DNA of 64,000 bases from Treponema porcinum (GCF_900167145.1 NZ_FUWG01000009.1:62001-126000), one strand, 5' to 3'; positions 37,732 to 46,871 are shown, counted from the stretch's first letter. Translations and numbers: made by a program. The notes: generated by a model not told the origin, from the letters alone.

Positions 37732-38973
37732 TTAGAACAATGATTTCAAAAATCGTTTTACAATATTTCCGCCTTTCCCCTCTTTTTCAGAAGAAAGATG
37801 TTTTCTGTTTTTTTTCAAATCGTGATGCTTAACGTCATCCTTGCAGGCAAGGACGAGTCCTATAGCCGTAGCCCATTCAGGACCTTCATAGTTTTCTTCA
37901 ATGCCTCCGAGCCGCTCAGGAAGTCCTATGCGGACAGCAGAAGTTCCAAACACATTCTGCACAAGTTCTATGATGCCGTCCATTCTGGCACCTGCACCGG
38001 TCAGAATAATATTTCCTGAAAGCTGCGTAAGGTTTGTTTTTTCAATAATCTTATTCAGCACCATCGTAAAAATTTCTTCCATACGAGGCATAATAATGTC
38101 ACACAATTCCGCCTGCGTTATTTCTTCAGGAGGGCGTCCGCCTATTCCGTTTATAATAAGCGTTGCATCAGGACTTATATTTTCCATCCAGCAGCAGCCG
38201 TATTCAATCTTTATGCGCTCAGCTTCCGCAACAGGAATGCCTTTTACTATGGCGATATCATTTGTAACCATATTACCGCCGACAGGAATGGAAGCTGTAT
38301 ACACCGGCGCATCGTGCACAAGAACAAGAATGTCTGTCGTTCCAGCACCCATATCAACAATAATAGAGCCGAGTTCCTTTTCGTCCTCTGTGGCAACAGC
38401 TTTTTGAGCGGCAAGCGTTTTGAGCATAACGCCGTTCATCATATAGCCGGCACGGTTTATGCAGGAACGAATGTTTTGGATTGTCGTGCGCGATGCAGTT
38501 ATAATATGAACGGCTGCTTCAAGGCATACACCCAGCCGGTGCATCGGATCTTTTATTCCAGAAATTCCGTCTACAATATAGTCCTGAGTTATAACGTGAA
38601 GCCGCTCCCTGTCCATAGCAATCTGAACGGCGGTAGCGCTTTCAATTACGCGCTCAATATCATCTTTTGAAACCTCTCTCTGAGATTTTCCTTTCGGTGA
38701 CACTGCAACTTTACCGGTAGCATTCTCTCCCTCAATCTGATCTCCGCCCACAGAAACATAGCAGGAAACAATATCTACTCCGGCATTCTGCTCCGCATTG
38801 TCAATAGCATTTCTTATTGCATTTGATGCAGCTTCAATATTAACGATGTTTCCGTTCCGAAGCCCCATGGATTTCTCGCAGGAAGTACCAAGTATTCTGA
38901 ATTTTCCGTTTTCATCGTAATCACCGATTGCTACGCGGATATAACTTGTTCCTATGTCAAGTCCAACTACCAT
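37732..38973 (-). CDS. ftsA: cell division protein FtsA
   Basis: A 413-residue actin-like protein that tethers FtsZ to the membrane. The N-terminal phosphate motif GLDIGTSYIRVAIGD (4-18) and a VDMGAGTTDILVL phosphate-2 motif (about 200) are seen, as is ILTGAGARMDGI (about 330). The extreme C-terminus GGNIVKRFLKSLF is the amphipathic membrane-targeting helix. Gene order ftsQ-ftsA-ftsZ is standard. Confidence 0.97.
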   Translation of the reverse strand: MVVGLDIGTSYIRVAIGDYDENGKFRILGTSCEKSMGLRNGNIVNIEAASNAIRNAIDNAEQNAGVDIVSCYVSVGGDQIEGENATGKVAVSPKGKSQREVSKDDIERVIESATAVQIAMDRERLHVITQDYIVDGISGIKDPMHRLGVCLEAAVHIITASRTTIQNIRSCINRAGYMMNGVMLKTLAAQKAVATEDEKELGSIIVDMGAGTTDILVLVHDAPVYTASIPVGGNMVTNDIAIVKGIPVAEAERIKIEYGCCWMENISPDATLIINGIGGRPPEEITQAELCDIIMPRMEEIFTMVLNKIIEKTNLTQLSGNIILTGAGARMDGIIELVQNVFGTSAVRIGLPERLGGIEENYEGPEWATAIGLVLACKDDVKHHDLKKNRKHLSSEKEGKGGNIVKRFLKSLF

Positions 38974-39008
38974 TTAATGCTTTCCACCCGTACTATTCTC
39001 TTTGAATG

Positions 39009-39857
39009 TTATTTTTTTCTATACGAAACCGAACCGTAGCGCAAATCAATTTCTGACACATTCGGTTCCATTGAGTTGACAACATCAAGTACAACCATCA
39101 TATATTTTAATGAATCTTCGTTCAATGTTCTATCAGTAAGAACACGAATTTTTGACTTTGCAGGAATAAGTACAAGTTCGTAGTTTCCATATTCTTTCGG
39201 AACGACACAGATTTCAGAAACGGCAGCAAAATATTTCTGCGGCTTTCTGCGAATGTCTGCAATCTGCTCGATAAGCGCGCGATATTTAGACGGAATACGC
39301 ATTCCTTCTGACATATGTTCAACAGGAAGCCCTGAAAGAATCGGAATATCAGCTGATGTTCCGGCTCCGTCACCTTTTTCTTGGAACAATACGCCATTTT
39401 TATCAATCTGAACGGCAACGCTTCTGTCATTCACAGTAAGGAATGTGAGTGCAACAGGTTCCCGTTCCTCGATATGAATATAGATTTTATTCGGAAACGT
39501 CTTTTTTACAGAAACAGAGTCTATTCCGCTTACAGACGCAAGAATGGAAACTGCCTGTTCAACATTGAAATCAAACCAGTTTTGCGCATTCATCGGTCTT
39601 AAAAATTCGACAATCTCTTCTGCCGCATACGAATCCTGCCCTGTTACAGAAACAACAGGTGCTTCAATGCTCGGAATAATGAATTTGTAGAACAAAAATT
39701 CAAGGAAAACGCAGACCGACAGAATTATAAAAATAATTTTTACGGCTTTGGAGAACGAATCATTCTTTTCTTTTTCTTTCTGCTTGCTTTTTGAATCAGG
39801 GGAAAGAAAAAATCCTTCATCCTCTAATTCATCAAATCTGATACTCAAATCACTCAT
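39009..39857 (-). CDS. ftsQ: cell division protein FtsQ/DivIB
   Basis: A 282-residue bitopic divisome protein. The ATG at 39857 is chosen for its GGAG 9 bases upstream; a start five codons earlier is possible. A cytoplasmic charged leader (1-37) precedes one membrane helix (about 40-62, IIFIILSVCVFLEFLFYKF), then a POTRA-like segment and the FtsQ motif FPNKIYIHIEEREPVAL (about 118-134). It overlaps ftsW by 8 bases. Confidence 0.9.
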   Translation of the reverse strand: MSDLSIRFDELEDEGFFLSPDSKSKQKEKEKNDSFSKAVKIIFIILSVCVFLEFLFYKFIIPSIEAPVVSVTGQDSYAAEEIVEFLRPMNAQNWFDFNVEQAVSILASVSGIDSVSVKKTFPNKIYIHIEEREPVALTFLTVNDRSVAVQIDKNGVLFQEKGDGAGTSADIPILSGLPVEHMSEGMRIPSKYRALIEQIADIRRKPQKYFAAVSEICVVPKEYGNYELVLIPAKSKIRVLTDRTLNEDSLKYMMVVLDVVNSMEPNVSEIDLRYGSVSYRKK

Positions 39858-41049
39858 ATATACTAACTCCATCTATATCACAGACTTCTACAAAATCATC
39901 TTCACGTATATCAATATTTTCGGAATCGCACCGCGAAGCATTAACTATAAAGCCGCACATACAAAGCGTTACGATTATTGAAGAACCGCCGAGCGAAAAA
40001 AACGGCAGCGGAATTCCTGTAGACGGAACGGCTCCGCATACGACGGCGCAGTTCAAGACAGACTGCGCGGCAATCATCGTTACAAAGCCGAACGTTCCGA
40101 ACGAGGCAAACCTGTCTTCACACACAAGCGAAATACGATAGCCGCGCCAGGCAAATACGCCGAGAAGGAAAAAATATCCCAAAACTCCGCCGAAGCCCAT
40201 AGCTTCTGCCCATCCGGCGAAAATATAGTCAGCCTGAACTTCTGGAATGCGGCTGCTCTGCACAAGCCCGGTACCGATTCCAGAACCCCAGAAACCGCCG
40301 GCGCTTATTGCACGCTTTGCCGCAATGCTCTGATAATTTATAGTGTGCTCGCCGACTTCCGGACTAAGAAACGCAATAATACGGTCAAGACGATACGGCT
40401 CGCTTGTAATGAACAGGAACAAAGCAGGAACGGCAAGCACTCCTATGGCAAACGCCCATCTTATGTTAAGACCGGCGGCAAGAAACATTGAAAAACAGAC
40501 GCAAAAAATAAAAAGTGCCGTCGACAAGTCTTTCTGCAAAAGAATTATTCCTGCAAATAAAATAAGTACAACTACGCACGGCAGTACGGAACGTTCGTCC
40601 TTATTTTCAATTGAAAGCTGCTTGTCAAAAAGGTTTGCAAGAAAAATAACAATCGTAAATTTCACCACTTCAGACGACTGAAGCGTAAATGAAAAAGGCA
40701 TACGAAGCCATCTGCGCGCGCCGTTTTTTTCAACAGAAAAAGCAGGAACAAACGTAAGAAGGCACAGAATGAACGTTACTGCGAAAATTCCCGGAAGAAT
40801 TTTCCTGATGGCGGACATTTTTATGCTTGATATAAGCAAAAATCCGAATATGCCTACAGCAACACAAATCAACTGGCGCTTTACAAAATAGAACGAGTCG
40901 TGGAACAGACGGTACGCATAATTCTGCGTGCAAAAATACTGCGTAAACAGTCCAAGTCCGAGCAGAAGAATTACCGTGAAAACAAATGTAAAATCGCTTT
41001 TATGATGCTGCTCCACCGAACGGTCAGCAAAAAAATGGTACGTATCCAT
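39850..41049 (-). CDS. ftsW: FtsW-type SEDS glycosyltransferase
   Basis: A 399-residue polytopic protein of the SEDS family, which polymerises peptidoglycan at the septum. About ten membrane helices are visible. Family motifs include NGARRWLRMPFSFTLQSSE (about 108-126, the SEDS loop), LLQKDLSTAL (about 170), RAISAGGFWGSG and the C-terminal GIPLPFFSLGGSS. FtsW rather than RodA is favoured by its place in the division cluster. It is one base from murF. Confidence 0.94.
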   Translation of the reverse strand: MDTYHFFADRSVEQHHKSDFTFVFTVILLLGLGLFTQYFCTQNYAYRLFHDSFYFVKRQLICVAVGIFGFLLISSIKMSAIRKILPGIFAVTFILCLLTFVPAFSVEKNGARRWLRMPFSFTLQSSEVVKFTIVIFLANLFDKQLSIENKDERSVLPCVVVLILFAGIILLQKDLSTALFIFCVCFSMFLAAGLNIRWAFAIGVLAVPALFLFITSEPYRLDRIIAFLSPEVGEHTINYQSIAAKRAISAGGFWGSGIGTGLVQSSRIPEVQADYIFAGWAEAMGFGGVLGYFFLLGVFAWRGYRISLVCEDRFASFGTFGFVTMIAAQSVLNCAVVCGAVPSTGIPLPFFSLGGSSIIVTLCMCGFIVNASRCDSENIDIREDDFVEVCDIDGVSIYE

Positions 41050-41050
41050 A

Positions 41051-42520
41051 CTACTTTCCTTTTTCTCCCGTCAGTTCAGGGATAAGCCGTTCCAGCGCAA
41101 TACCGCGGCTTGCCTTAATCAGAAGTACATCATTTTCCACAGCCTTATCAATAATGACAGAAGCAATATAAGAAATTGCATTTTCATCAGATTTTTTACT
41201 GTAAACGGCATCGATAAAACCGCGCACGCACGCCTTTTTATAGGCATATTCCATTTCCGCTCCGACAAAAACAGCAAGCGCAGGTTTATCAGATGCAACA
41301 ATGCATCCGATAGCCTCGTGTGATTCGGCAGATTTTTCGCCAAGTTCCAGCATATCGCCAAGCACATACAGAAGCCGTCCGCCGCTCAAAGACTTGCAGA
41401 AGGCAAGCACATTCCGCATTGAATCAGGATTTGCATTGTAACAGTCCTTAATCAGCGTAATATTCCGCCCGTTTTTCAGCGTAAGTTTTTCCGTTTCCAT
41501 ACGTCCTGCAATCGGAGAAAGGGATTCCAGTCCTTTTTTTATGAATTCCGCAGAAACTCCAAGACGTTTTCCAACAGCAACTGCACCAAGCGCATTAGCA
41601 TAATTATAAACGCCCGGCAGCCCAAGATGAATTTCAACGCCGTCTACGGAAAAATCAGTTCCGCCAATTCCGCAGTCACGCACATAACGAATGCCGCTTG
41701 TTTCCGGAGGAACAAGACTTCCGAACTGAATTACATCACCCTTTACATTTTCTGCAAGATAGCCGGCAAATTCATCAATGGCAGGAATAAAAGCCGCGCC
41801 GTTTTCCGTAATGTAATCGAATGCGTGGCGTTTTTCTTCCGCAATATTCTGACGGCTTCCCAAAATTCCAATATGCGCCGTACCGATATTCGTAATGAGC
41901 GCAAAATTTGCCTTTAAAACACCGGAAATTTCCTTGATTTCGTTCTTGCGGTTCATTCCCATTTCAAAAACGCCGATTTCGTGATTTTTCCGTATATTGA
42001 ACACGGAAAGCGGAAGTCCCGTTTCTGAATTAAAATTCCCCTGCGTATATACAACGCTGTATTTCTGCCGCAGGACAGAAACAATCATTTCCTTTGAAGT
42101 AGTCTTTCCACTTGAACCTGTAACCGCAATTTTTACAAGAGTCGGGAATTTTGCAACGTATGCGGCGGCAGCATCCTGTAGCGCTTTCAAGGTATTTTTT
42201 ACTGCAACAACAGAAATTTCTGCGTTATCTGCCACAAGCTTATCGTAAAAGCCGCCGTTTTTTTCGTACTCAGACAGTGCAATCAGAAGAATGCGCGCAC
42301 CGTTTTCCACAGCCTGCGGACAATATAAATGACCATCCTGATTTTCTCCAATAAGAGGAACGAACATTGTTCTGCAAATAACGTTTCTGCTGTCCGTAGC
42401 AACAGACGTAAAGCAAAAGAGATTTTTATTTTCCGCAGACCCTATATATTTTCCGCCAGTCGCAGAAATCAATTCATCCGCACTCAGCAGGCTTTCGCCC
42501 GAAACATCACTTTCTTTCAT
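41051..42520 (-). CDS. murF: UDP-MurNAc-tripeptide D-Ala-D-Ala ligase
   Basis: A 489-residue Mur ligase that adds D-Ala-D-Ala to the peptidoglycan precursor. The P-loop is VTGSSGKTTSKEMI (about 133-146), followed by TQGNFNSETGLPLSVF, the MurF-specific substrate segment, and EMGMNRKNEI. KDCYNANPDSMRN near 370 is the C-domain motif. It overlaps ftsL by 4 bases. mraY, murD, murG and murC, usually in this cluster elsewhere, are not here. Confidence 0.96.
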   Translation of the reverse strand: MKESDVSGESLLSADELISATGGKYIGSAENKNLFCFTSVATDSRNVICRTMFVPLIGENQDGHLYCPQAVENGARILLIALSEYEKNGGFYDKLVADNAEISVVAVKNTLKALQDAAAAYVAKFPTLVKIAVTGSSGKTTSKEMIVSVLRQKYSVVYTQGNFNSETGLPLSVFNIRKNHEIGVFEMGMNRKNEIKEISGVLKANFALITNIGTAHIGILGSRQNIAEEKRHAFDYITENGAAFIPAIDEFAGYLAENVKGDVIQFGSLVPPETSGIRYVRDCGIGGTDFSVDGVEIHLGLPGVYNYANALGAVAVGKRLGVSAEFIKKGLESLSPIAGRMETEKLTLKNGRNITLIKDCYNANPDSMRNVLAFCKSLSGGRLLYVLGDMLELGEKSAESHEAIGCIVASDKPALAVFVGAEMEYAYKKACVRGFIDAVYSKKSDENAISYIASVIIDKAVENDVLLIKASRGIALERLIPELTGEKGK

Positions 42521-42819
42521 TTTCCTGCCCCGTTCATTTCCACGCGGACAATATCTTCTGTTTCTGCCTTGTGCATTCCAAGTTCATCCGTCGCTATTTT
42601 TTCAATTCTGTCAGTACTGGAAAGCAGGCTGATATCGCTCACCAGTTTTTTATTCTGTTCTATCAGCTCTTCCTGTTTTTTTTCGAGAGCCGTTATTTCC
42701 CTGGAAAGATCCGCGTACCGTTTCGCCTGAAATCCGTATGCAATCAAAAGCAGCGGAATCAAAACTGCAATCAGGCAGCCGGCAACGGCAGACACAATCT
42801 CTTTTTTACTTGATTTCAT
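42517..42819 (-). CDS. ftsL: FtsL-like septation protein
   Basis: A 100-residue bitopic protein. The ATG at 42819, 6 bases after GGAGGG and overlapping the rsmH TGA by one base, is preferred to a TTG one codon earlier. A basic cytoplasmic end (1-8), one membrane helix (about 10-32), then a leucine-zipper-like coil (residues about 38-65, LSREITALEKKQEELIEQ) and a short DELGMHKAE segment are the FtsL plan. FtsL bridges FtsQ and FtsW/I. Identity rests on plan and position since FtsL sequences diverge. Confidence 0.85.
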   Translation of the reverse strand: MKSSKKEIVSAVAGCLIAVLIPLLLIAYGFQAKRYADLSREITALEKKQEELIEQNKKLVSDISLLSSTDRIEKIATDELGMHKAETEDIVRVEMNGAGK

Positions 42820-43814
42820 CAATAACCCTCCACTCCGAATAAGTGATAATCTGTTGCATTGCGCAATTTACGCACAACGCGTAATTTTGCACTGCGTGAC
42901 GGAGAATTCATACTGACTTCCTCCGCAGACGGCGCAACAGGTTTACGCGTCAGAATTTCCGCACACGGCTGCCCGCCGCACCTGCACTGCGCAACTTCCG
43001 GCGGACAGACACAGGATTTTCCAAGATTACGAAAATAATTCTTTACAATCCTGTCTTCAAGCGAATGGAACGTTATGACTCCCAGCTTTCCGCCAGGATT
43101 TAAAATATTGAACGCATTGTGCAACGCCGGCGGAATATGACGCAATTCGCCGTTCACTGCAATTCGAAGCGCCTGAAAAGTTCGGGTTGCAGGATGAATC
43201 GGACCGTACCGGTAATTTCCCGGAACTGCATTAAAAATAATATCTGCAAGCACTTTTGAAGATTCAATTCGTCCTCCGCTGCGCACCTTTACAATAGCAG
43301 AAGCAATCCGCCGGCTCAGCTTTTCTTCACCGTACAAATAAATCAGATTTGCGAGTTCTTCTTCCCGATAATTGTTCACAATATCTGCCGCCGAGTCCAT
43401 CCCGGAAGAAGGATTCAGACGCATATCAAGAACTTCATCGTAGCGGAAAGAAAACCCGCGCCCTGACCGTTCGTAATGAAAAACCGAAATCCCCAGATCG
43501 AATAAAATCAGATCGGGTTTCGGATATTCAGCCGGATATGATTCATAAAAATCATTGAACCAGCCGTTATAAAAATGCATTCTGTTTCCAAACGGTGCAA
43601 GCCTCTCTCTGGCGCGCTCCTGAATAACAGAATCTGCATCAATACCAATAACAGAAAGCGAAGGAAAATGAGACAGGAATGCATTTGAATGACCGCCCTC
43701 GCCAAGGGTAGAATCAACCATCCACGGATTTTTTTCAAATGGTTCGCCCTCAGGACTGAGCAGCTGAAGGCACGGCTGCAAAAGCACCGGTGTATGAATA
43801 ATCTCCACTTTCAT
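42819..43814 (-). CDS. rsmH: 16S rRNA m4C1402 methyltransferase
   Basis: A 331-residue SAM-dependent enzyme (former MraW) that N4-methylates C1402 of 16S rRNA. Motifs are HTPVLLQPCL at the start, DSTLGEGGHSNAFL (about 34-47, SAM-binding), LFDLGISVFHYERSGRGFSF (about 104-123) and the C-terminal FHSLEDRIVKNYF (about 245). The gene follows mraZ by 30 bases, as in most bacteria. Confidence 0.96.
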   Translation of the reverse strand: MKVEIIHTPVLLQPCLQLLSPEGEPFEKNPWMVDSTLGEGGHSNAFLSHFPSLSVIGIDADSVIQERARERLAPFGNRMHFYNGWFNDFYESYPAEYPKPDLILFDLGISVFHYERSGRGFSFRYDEVLDMRLNPSSGMDSAADIVNNYREEELANLIYLYGEEKLSRRIASAIVKVRSGGRIESSKVLADIIFNAVPGNYRYGPIHPATRTFQALRIAVNGELRHIPPALHNAFNILNPGGKLGVITFHSLEDRIVKNYFRNLGKSCVCPPEVAQCRCGGQPCAEILTRKPVAPSAEEVSMNSPSRSAKLRVVRKLRNATDYHLFGVEGY

Positions 43815-43844
43815 TTCCCTGCATTTTATGTGCGCATCTAAAAC

Positions 43845-44288
43845 TTAGAAACTGATTGCGTTCAGTTCTTCCGCAGCAGAGCGGAAAGAATCTTCACTTT
43901 CAGTTAAATATGCTTTGTATGATTCCGCATCCCAGAGTTCCATATATTTATTAACCCCAAGAATGACGCAATCTTTAGACAAAGAAGCATACTCGCGCAG
44001 GCTCTGTGGGATAGAAAGACGACCGGACTTATCAAATTCGATTTCCTGAGCAGGTGCAATAAACCTTCGCAGTACAAGACGGTTTTTTTCGTTAAACGGC
44101 GATGCGTTTTCCATCAGCTTTGAAGATATATTTTCCCATTCCTCAGGAGTAAAAAGCCAGAGACAGCGGTCAAATGCCTGAGTTACAACAAGAACATTGT
44201 CTGCCATACCGGTACGAAGTTTTGTCGGAAACAAAATTCTTCCCTTTTCGTCCAGCGTGTTCCTGTATTCACCAGTCAACAAATTCAA
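43845..44288 (-). CDS. mraZ: MraZ transcriptional regulator
   Basis: A 147-residue AbrB-like double-domain DNA-binding protein that represses its own division cluster. The two family motifs are LDEKGRILFPTKLR (about 12-25) and FDKSGRLSIPQSLREYA (about 88-104). TTG at 44288 is taken as the start because GGTAGG lies 7 bases upstream and the frame then matches the family; a GTG at 44303 is also open. Upstream lie four binding boxes and a promoter. Confidence 0.93.
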   Translation of the reverse strand: MNLLTGEYRNTLDEKGRILFPTKLRTGMADNVLVVTQAFDRCLWLFTPEEWENISSKLMENASPFNEKNRLVLRRFIAPAQEIEFDKSGRLSIPQSLREYASLSKDCVILGVNKYMELWDAESYKAYLTESEDSFRSAAEELNAISF

Positions 44289-44289
44289 A

Positions 44290-44360
44290 CCACTACCTAC
44301 CACAATTTACCACTAATTCCCACTTAAACATCATTTTATACTAAAAAATTCTAAAGTCAA
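44290..44360 (-). promoter_or_regulatory. mraZ promoter with four MraZ boxes
   Basis: On the minus strand TTGACT (44360-44355), a 16-base spacer and TAAAAT (44338-44333). Immediately downstream are four direct repeats of (A/T)GTGG(G/T) at 44324-44319, 44314-44309, 44304-44299 and 44294-44289, each exactly 10 bases apart. MraZ is known to bind TGGGN repeats with 5-base spacers, so this is the expected autoregulatory operator. The last box overlaps the ribosome site/start region. Confidence 0.88.
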
Positions 44361-44437
44361 CAGATAAAAAAGCCGAAAATAAAAAAAAGAATCGTCTGAA
44401 TTTCAATTTTGCACATACCTGTATAGGTACACTAAAT

Positions 44438-45199
44438 ATGGACATAAACACGTACAATGAAAGTTCCCTGCACAAGACTTTAAAAACGCTATACGCCTCA
44501 GAAAACGGCTTTCAGACAGAAGTAAAAAAGGACGGCTACATATACGACATTCTTGACGCAGATGGAAACGCCATAGAAATACAGACGAAAAACCTTTCAA
44601 AACTTCTCCCAAAAATAAAAAAAACGATAAAACGCGGAAAAAAGATAACAGTCGTTCATCCGCTTGCAGTACAAAAAACAATTACGCTTACGGACACCGA
44701 AGGCAAAATAATTGCTAAGCGTAAAAGTCCGAAAAAAGAAAGCATTTACTCGCTGTTCAGGGAACTGACAGGACTGCATCCGGTATTACTGGACGAACAT
44801 TTTTCGCTTGAAGTCCTGCTTGTAACGATAACAGAAAAGCGAATGCGCACGGACACCGACGTTCAGTCCAAAAACGGAAGAAGGCGTTTCAAAAAAAACT
44901 GGCTAAAAACAGACAACGAACTTCAGGAAATAATAAAAACAGTTTCATTTTCAAACGCAAGTGATTACCTGAAACTCATTCCAAAATCAATCCTCCCGAA
45001 TTTTACTGCAAAATCACTTGCAGAAGAACTACGCCGTCAAAAAGACCTGCCTTCCAGTGCAAGTACATACGCACATCTTGTTATCTGGGTACTTGTAAGA
45101 ATGAAGCTTATAGAACATACCGGACTTCAGGAAAAAAGCAGGCTGTACAAAATCAACGATAATTTCATACAGCCTGAAGCATACGGAAAATTTTACTAA
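44438..45199 (+). CDS. protein of unknown function with PD-(D/E)XK-like core and C-terminal winged helix
   Basis: A 253-residue protein I cannot place firmly. Residues 8-70 show helix, then YIYDILDADGNAIEIQTKN (about 33-51), then basic helix and a KKITVVHPL strand, reminiscent of the D-(E)xQ/K core of restriction-nuclease-fold proteins. Residues about 160-240 look like a winged-helix segment (SASTYAHLVIWVLVRMKLIEHT). It is divergent from mraZ, with a small palindrome TACCTGTATAGGTA (44416-44429) before the start. It is single-gene with its own terminator. Nuclease or DNA-binding activity is only inference. Confidence 0.7.
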   Translation: MDINTYNESSLHKTLKTLYASENGFQTEVKKDGYIYDILDADGNAIEIQTKNLSKLLPKIKKTIKRGKKITVVHPLAVQKTITLTDTEGKIIAKRKSPKKESIYSLFRELTGLHPVLLDEHFSLEVLLVTITEKRMRTDTDVQSKNGRRRFKKNWLKTDNELQEIIKTVSFSNASDYLKLIPKSILPNFTAKSLAEELRRQKDLPSSASTYAHLVIWVLVRMKLIEHTGLQEKSRLYKINDNFIQPEAYGKFY

Positions 45200-45225
45200 T
45201 TACAAAAACTGAAAAAACAGCTTAA

Positions 45226-45262
45226 AAAAAAGGGAATTACCGTAAAAGCAATTCCCTTTTTT
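45226..45262. terminator. bidirectional terminator between the unknown plus-strand gene and flaA
   Basis: AAAAAAGGGAATT (45226-45238) pairs with AATTCCCTTTTTT (45250-45262) across an 11-base loop, with T/A runs on both sides. It serves two convergent genes. Confidence 0.85.
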
Positions 45263-45278
45263 CAGCTACAAACCGGAA

Positions 45279-46001
45279 TTACCAGTTGTCAGCCATATCA
45301 TCTTCATCGTGATTCTGCATATCATACAGGTCAGTTACACAACGAAGGTCATCAAGATACATATAGTAAGCACCGCGAGAAAGCATCGGATCACAATCCA
45401 CACGGAAACCGATAATTCTAAGTCCCGGTTTATCTCCATAATATGCACTGTGCTGAACGATTCCGTGTTCTCCATCCGGACTAGGAGGAACTACAGCAGT
45501 AAGTTTTTTCCAGCCGCTGAAACCGAGAGATCCCATATACAGTTCGTAATTACGACCAAAATAATCCTCTACAAGCAGATAAAGTTCATGCCCCATATTG
45601 CGTCCGCATACCCATACAGAAACAGTCTTTGTAACACCCTCAATAGGAATAGGACGCTGTGATGTAATATAAAAAGAATTAATACCGCGCTTGAAGAATT
45701 CAACTTTTACACCAAGAACCTGTGTATCTTCATTTTCCTTACCTTCATCCTCTTTCAAAGGATCTTTCATTGCAGGACTGCCTTCAAAAAGACGGCTTGT
45801 AATAACACCGTAATCAGGCGAGATATGAACATTCCATGAACCTTCCCTTTCAAACTTGTCAAGAGAAATTTCATGAAGTGCCTGCATAGCAGATTCATTA
45901 CCTATAGTTTCAGGATTCGGTTCATCAACAAGGCTGTTCTGTGCAGACACAGCGAATGTAAAAACAGATGCAGCAAGAACTGCAAAAAGTACCTTTTTCA
46001 T
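45279..46001 (-). CDS. flaA: FlaA flagellar filament sheath protein (first paralogue)
   Basis: A 240-residue exported protein of the spirochaetal periplasmic flagellum. Residues 1-20 are a signal peptide (cleaved near VSAQ). The fold has the FlaA lectin-like/beta-sandwich pattern: GVKVEFFKRGINSFYI (about 97-112), VSVWVCGRNMGHELYL and YYMYLDDLRCVTD near the end. The C-terminus is acidic. Two tandem FlaA genes occur together as in other treponemes. Start and upstream stop share one base, so the pair is translated together. Confidence 0.93.
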   Translation of the reverse strand: MKKVLFAVLAASVFTFAVSAQNSLVDEPNPETIGNESAMQALHEISLDKFEREGSWNVHISPDYGVITSRLFEGSPAMKDPLKEDEGKENEDTQVLGVKVEFFKRGINSFYITSQRPIPIEGVTKTVSVWVCGRNMGHELYLLVEDYFGRNYELYMGSLGFSGWKKLTAVVPPSPDGEHGIVQHSAYYGDKPGLRIIGFRVDCDPMLSRGAYYMYLDDLRCVTDLYDMQNHDEDDMADNW

Positions 46002-46735
46002 TATTTAGCCTCCGAAGTTGATTCTGAGCCAGAACTACCTGATTCAGCATCACTAAAATCAGCATCGTGAAGTTCATATCCGTCATAAATGAAAGAAAGA
46101 GAATTAGACATATACTTCAAGTTATCAAAATAAATAACAAAATCATCAACATATTCAGCACCGTCTGTACGAACACGGAATCCGACCAAAGTCATTGACT
46201 GCGGACCAGAACGAAGCTTTGAATGCTGCGGAATCCAGCCCGGAATCTTTACGACAACGTTTTTCCAGCCGTTAAACGCAAGGTTTCCGGCAGGAAGTAC
46301 GTGAACGCGTCCGTTTGCATCGCGAACCATAATCTCAAGGTAATAAAGGTAATTTGCACCCCACACCCAGAAATCAAGATGATCTACAGTACCAATAAAC
46401 GGATACTCATAAACGCTGTCTCCCTGCATCGGAATAATCTCAAACCAATTGTCGCCCTTCCGATTATACGCAGTCTTTACGCCGAATACCTTAGGTTCAA
46501 CATCTGCTTTCTGGAACGGCTTGAGGGAATTCGGAATACCCGTAAAATAGCCGTACTTCGGATAGCCTTCAGCAATAAAACGGCTTGCATTTACAGTCCA
46601 TTTCCAGTCAGGCTCCGTATCAAAATTATCAATAACAAATGTCTCTACGCTTTTTGAACTTGGCTGGCTGAATGCCGGAATACAAAGTGCAAAAAGAAGA
46701 GCAAAGTTTACAAGGACTTTAAAGACCTTTTTCAT
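46001..46735 (-). CDS. FlaA flagellar filament sheath protein (second paralogue)
   Basis: A 244-residue exported FlaA-family protein, first of the tandem pair. Signal peptide 1-23. Shared features with its neighbour are GVKTAYNRKGDNWFEIIPMQ (about 95-114), LDFWVWGANYLYYLEI, and VIYFDNLKYMSNSL, followed by a Ser/Glu-rich tail. It may coat or cap the flagellar core built by FlaB. GGAG lies before the ATG. Paralogue naming (FlaA2) is inferred from order. Confidence 0.9.
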   Translation of the reverse strand: MKKVFKVLVNFALLFALCIPAFSQPSSKSVETFVIDNFDTEPDWKWTVNASRFIAEGYPKYGYFTGIPNSLKPFQKADVEPKVFGVKTAYNRKGDNWFEIIPMQGDSVYEYPFIGTVDHLDFWVWGANYLYYLEIMVRDANGRVHVLPAGNLAFNGWKNVVVKIPGWIPQHSKLRSGPQSMTLVGFRVRTDGAEYVDDFVIYFDNLKYMSNSLSFIYDGYELHDADFSDAESGSSGSESTSEAK

Positions 46736-46786
46736 GTAAAACTCCTTCAGTAAATATTACATTCCGAAAACAGAATATCTTTCATA

Positions 46787-46794
46787 TTATCGGA
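46787..46794 (-). promoter_or_regulatory. possible sigma-28 -10 element upstream of the flaA pair
   Basis: TCCGATAA on the minus strand (46794-46787) matches the FliA -10 consensus at seven of eight positions, 52 bases before the ATG. The -35 position is only ATTA-like, and the same bases form one arm of TTCCGA...TCGGAA (46762-46796), so the call is weak. Confidence 0.35.
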
Positions 46795-46871
46795 ATAAAT
46801 ATCAAAAAGTAATAGTACTTTAGATTATATGTAGAGAATTATTCTTTGTCAAATTGTTTTCTATGAAAACC

